Positions 61,969 through 64,000 of a DNA stretch of 64,000 nt are shown in pieces. Below the pieces are notes generated by a model. The model was not told the DNA's origin, made no database searches, and saw only the letters and a list, made by a program, of their open reading frames with translations. The position numbers were made by a program, and so were the translations under genes. Source of the stretch: CAVVJA01 sp963779485 (GTDB lineage Bacteria > Actinomycetota > Actinomycetes > Mycobacteriales > Jatrophihabitantaceae); assembly GCA_963779485.1 (NCBI GenBank), contig CAVZYJ010000005.1, forward strand, positions 310,001 through 374,000, in the 5' to 3' direction. How positions within the stretch are numbered: the first letter of the stretch is position 1; every line of letters starts with the position of its first letter.

Positions 61969-63998
61969 TAGCGCAGGTCGAAGTTCATGAGGTTCCAGAG
62001 AAGTGCGAACCAGAGCAGGCCGGTGCAGGCGAGAGCGAGCGCCGTTCCGTGGAATTTCATCCACGCACCTGCTCCTGGACCCTTCCAAGTGCGCAACGCA
62101 TTCCACCACACGAGGATGGTTCCAAGCGCGCACAGGACCCCGACAACGCCGAACACAATGATCCAGCGGCCAAGGCCCGTCATGATGCGGACGAAGTCCT
62201 GGAGGCCGACGGCGAAAACGACGGTCCAGCCGAAAAGCAGTAGGCAAAACAACACGCTGACGAACCAAGCGGTGATTCGCAGTTTGCGTTCCGTAGAGGA
62301 GAGATTGAGCGGACGGGCATAGTGTTTGCGGACCACGGCGGCGACGGGCCAGAGAATCAGCGTGAGAATGACGATGAGCAGTCCGGCAATCAGAACAAAA
62401 TAGCTGAGGGATTTCTTCAGCCACGCATCTACCTGGATGAAAACGTCGTCCGGGGCGCCGACCTGCATTTGCATTTTGCCATCCCGGCCGCGGCGGAAGC
62501 CTGCGCGTTGGTGGCTTTCGGCGTCCTCGTAGAGAAGCGATCCAATTTGGTGGAACTTGAGAGGCTGCCCGGCGGCGTCTTCGAAACTGTCGATGCGAAG
62601 GGTCTTGTCGGGTTCAATGGAAACCTCGACCTCGCCGTTGGGCGCGGGGAATAAGCTGATGATCTTGAGGACGGAACTCTCCCAACGGCGAGTCGGGCGA
62701 TAGACGCCAGCCACGGACGGATCGAGCGTGAACGACTGCTCTGAGGGCTTCGATTGATCGGAAGCTGGGAAATAGCGATCCATGAACATCTGGAGCAGGC
62801 GTTGCCGGTCGAGACCGAGGTCGCCGAGACCTTTGCTGTTGTACGAGACGAAGAAGCCAGTGTTCGCCTCAGGAATCAAATGCAAGTCGCTGTGAAAGCG
62901 TTGCAGGTCGCCGCCGTGACCGATGATGCGGAGACCATTGGTCGGTTCTTCGTAGAAGCCGTATGCCCAGCTGTTGAGACGATCATCGAAGGTGTAGTTT
63001 CGGGAGTGCATCAGGCGGGTTGTTTCCGGACTGAGTATCTGCGCCCCGTTGAAATGACCGTTCTGCAGATGGGCGAGCATGAATTTGCACATATCGTTTG
63101 CGGATGCGGAGACGCTGCCGGCGGGAAATAGGTTTACATTCTCGAATGGTCCAGGTGGTGAGGAGGCGAGACCGTAGCCGTTGGAGACCGTGGACGCCAG
63201 ATCGGCTGGAACGGGCTGCGCAAACGTGGTGTGAGCCATACCCAGAGGACGGAAGATGTTTTCGTTGACGTAGTCCGAGAAAGATTTTCCCGAGATGCGC
63301 TGTACGACGTAACCGGCGAGCGTTGCGCCATAGTTCGAATAGGCGGAGACTTCGCCGGGCGGGTAGATGCGCCTAGGAATGTGAGTTTTTACGTAGGATT
63401 CGAGCGAAATCATCTGTTGTGGATCGTTGACACCGAAGTCGCGCCAAGTATCTTCGAAGCCAGCGGTGTGCGCCATCAGGTTGCGGAGCGTGATCGGCTT
63501 GCCGAAGGCGGGTGGAATTTTGAAATCGAGGTAGGTGTTGATGTCCTCGTCGAGACTGAGTTTGTTTCGCTCGACGAACTGCATGGTGGCGGTCCAGGTT
63601 ATGAGCTTGGAGATGGAACCGACGCGGAAGAGCGAGGCGTCGGAAGTGACTGGAATGCGCTTTGCGACGTCGGCGTAACCGTAGCCCTTCGCGAAGACGA
63701 TTTGGCCGTCCTTGACGATGCCGACGACGGCACCCGCGATGTTTTCCCGGGCGAGTTGGTCGTTGATCAGGAGATCGAAAAATTCCTCGAGGTCGGTGTG
63801 CGTCAGTTCGTGCGACATTGCTCGGTCTGGTGGAGATGAGGGTGCGGCGGGAGTTGCCGCGGGCTGTGGCTTTGTGGGCCGAGCAGGTGGTATCTGCGCT
63901 GTTGCGGGGCCGCGCAAACTGAAGATGAACAATGCGACGAGAAGACCGATTGGAATCCAGCTAGCGGGTAATCGTTGGCCATCGGGTGAGGTGTGCAA
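61965..63998 (-). CDS. class C beta-lactamase-like serine hydrolase with membrane tail
   Basis: The 677-residue protein has a signal region (ASWIPIGLLVALFIFSLRG) and a Pro/Ala linker, then a penicillin-binding-like domain: SISK nucleophile motif (about 128-131), YSNYG for the second motif, and GHGGD near the third. After this come a beta domain and four transmembrane segments at the C-terminus (YFVLIAGLLIVILTLILW and others). The start listed is a TTG at 63,998; no in-frame ATG lies upstream in the window, so the true 5' end may be outside. It may act on peptides or beta-lactams at the periplasmic face. Confidence 0.86.
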   Translation of the reverse strand: MHTSPDGQRLPASWIPIGLLVALFIFSLRGPATAQIPPARPTKPQPAATPAAPSSPPDRAMSHELTHTDLEEFFDLLINDQLARENIAGAVVGIVKDGQIVFAKGYGYADVAKRIPVTSDASLFRVGSISKLITWTATMQFVERNKLSLDEDINTYLDFKIPPAFGKPITLRNLMAHTAGFEDTWRDFGVNDPQQMISLESYVKTHIPRRIYPPGEVSAYSNYGATLAGYVVQRISGKSFSDYVNENIFRPLGMAHTTFAQPVPADLASTVSNGYGLASSPPGPFENVNLFPAGSVSASANDMCKFMLAHLQNGHFNGAQILSPETTRLMHSRNYTFDDRLNSWAYGFYEEPTNGLRIIGHGGDLQRFHSDLHLIPEANTGFFVSYNSKGLGDLGLDRQRLLQMFMDRYFPASDQSKPSEQSFTLDPSVAGVYRPTRRWESSVLKIISLFPAPNGEVEVSIEPDKTLRIDSFEDAAGQPLKFHQIGSLLYEDAESHQRAGFRRGRDGKMQMQVGAPDDVFIQVDAWLKKSLSYFVLIAGLLIVILTLILWPVAAVVRKHYARPLNLSSTERKLRITAWFVSVLFCLLLFGWTVVFAVGLQDFVRIMTGLGRWIIVFGVVGVLCALGTILVWWNALRTWKGPGAGAWMKFHGTALALACTGLLWFALLWNLMNFDLRY

Positions 63999-64000
63999 GG

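Noticed and set aside
1..64000. CRISPR array or phage
   Set aside because: No regularly spaced repeats, Cas genes or phage structural genes were seen.

Overview
The window is a mosaic of three genomes rather than one continuous stretch. Segment A (about 1 to 39,610) and segment B (about 39,610 to 47,075) are both very GC-rich with actinobacterial gene content: PurS-type purine genes, RNase J, DUF3151, class Ic methionine aminopeptidase, and ClpB behind an HspR-like operator. They look like two different actinomycetes. Segment C (about 47,075 to 64,000) is visibly less GC-rich. Its gene set (zinc-ribbon protein, DUF72 pair, ankyrin/LssY_C protein, oxyR-katG, serine hydrolase with membrane tail) suggests an Acidobacteriota-like organism. 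At the first join a truncated MocR-type regulator runs into a glycosyltransferase. At the second, a SnoaL/NTF2-like protein is cut inside a domain. Frameshifts cluster around both joins (38.4-40.6 kb and 47.1-51.8 kb), which suggests low-quality contig ends.

Segment A: a DUF1800/DUF1501 export pair (1-2,392) faces a split purine locus on the minus strand: purA, purD, purB, purC and purS, interspersed with lipoprotein, membrane and DUF4331 genes. Next come a TrpB2-type tryptophan synthase beta chain, DUF3151, a divergent TetR/MFS efflux pair with a palindromic operator, class II aldolase, DedA, RNase J, a solitary AbiEi/DUF559 protein and methionine aminopeptidase. After these come an AAA ATPase, a potassium channel, pyrE with trmH, an SDR, small membrane proteins, clpB, a lipoprotein esterase and a LapA protein. 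The segment ends in the most unusual block (34.5-39.6 kb): an amidohydrolase behind a perfect inverted repeat, an XRE-cupin regulator, a CoA-disulfide-reductase-like flavoprotein, an 85-residue protein, and an MSMEG_0572/Sll0783-family protein (known from Nit1C nitrile/cyanide clusters). Convergent to it lies an MSMEG_0565-family glycosyltransferase from the same gene set. A dispersed hairpin repeat with arms reading GTGATCTTGGACTTA brackets both this block and the AbiEi/DUF559 gene.

Segment B: divergent MocR regulator and EamA exporter, an iron-box-preceded bfd-bfr iron-storage pair whose bacterioferritin has an altered ferroxidase ligand, a SAM methyltransferase, an acyltransferase, an SGNH hydrolase, NAD kinase, a peroxiredoxin and a SnoaL-like protein.

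Segment C: several error-ridden genes (zinc ribbon, TRIC channel, ankyrin/LssY_C), two convergent DUF72 genes, a ribosome hibernation factor, a dihaem cytochrome, an AraC-DinB fusion, DoxX, a divergent oxyR-katG oxidative-stress pair and a class C beta-lactamase-like hydrolase. I saw no rRNA, tRNA, CRISPR array or intact insertion sequence.
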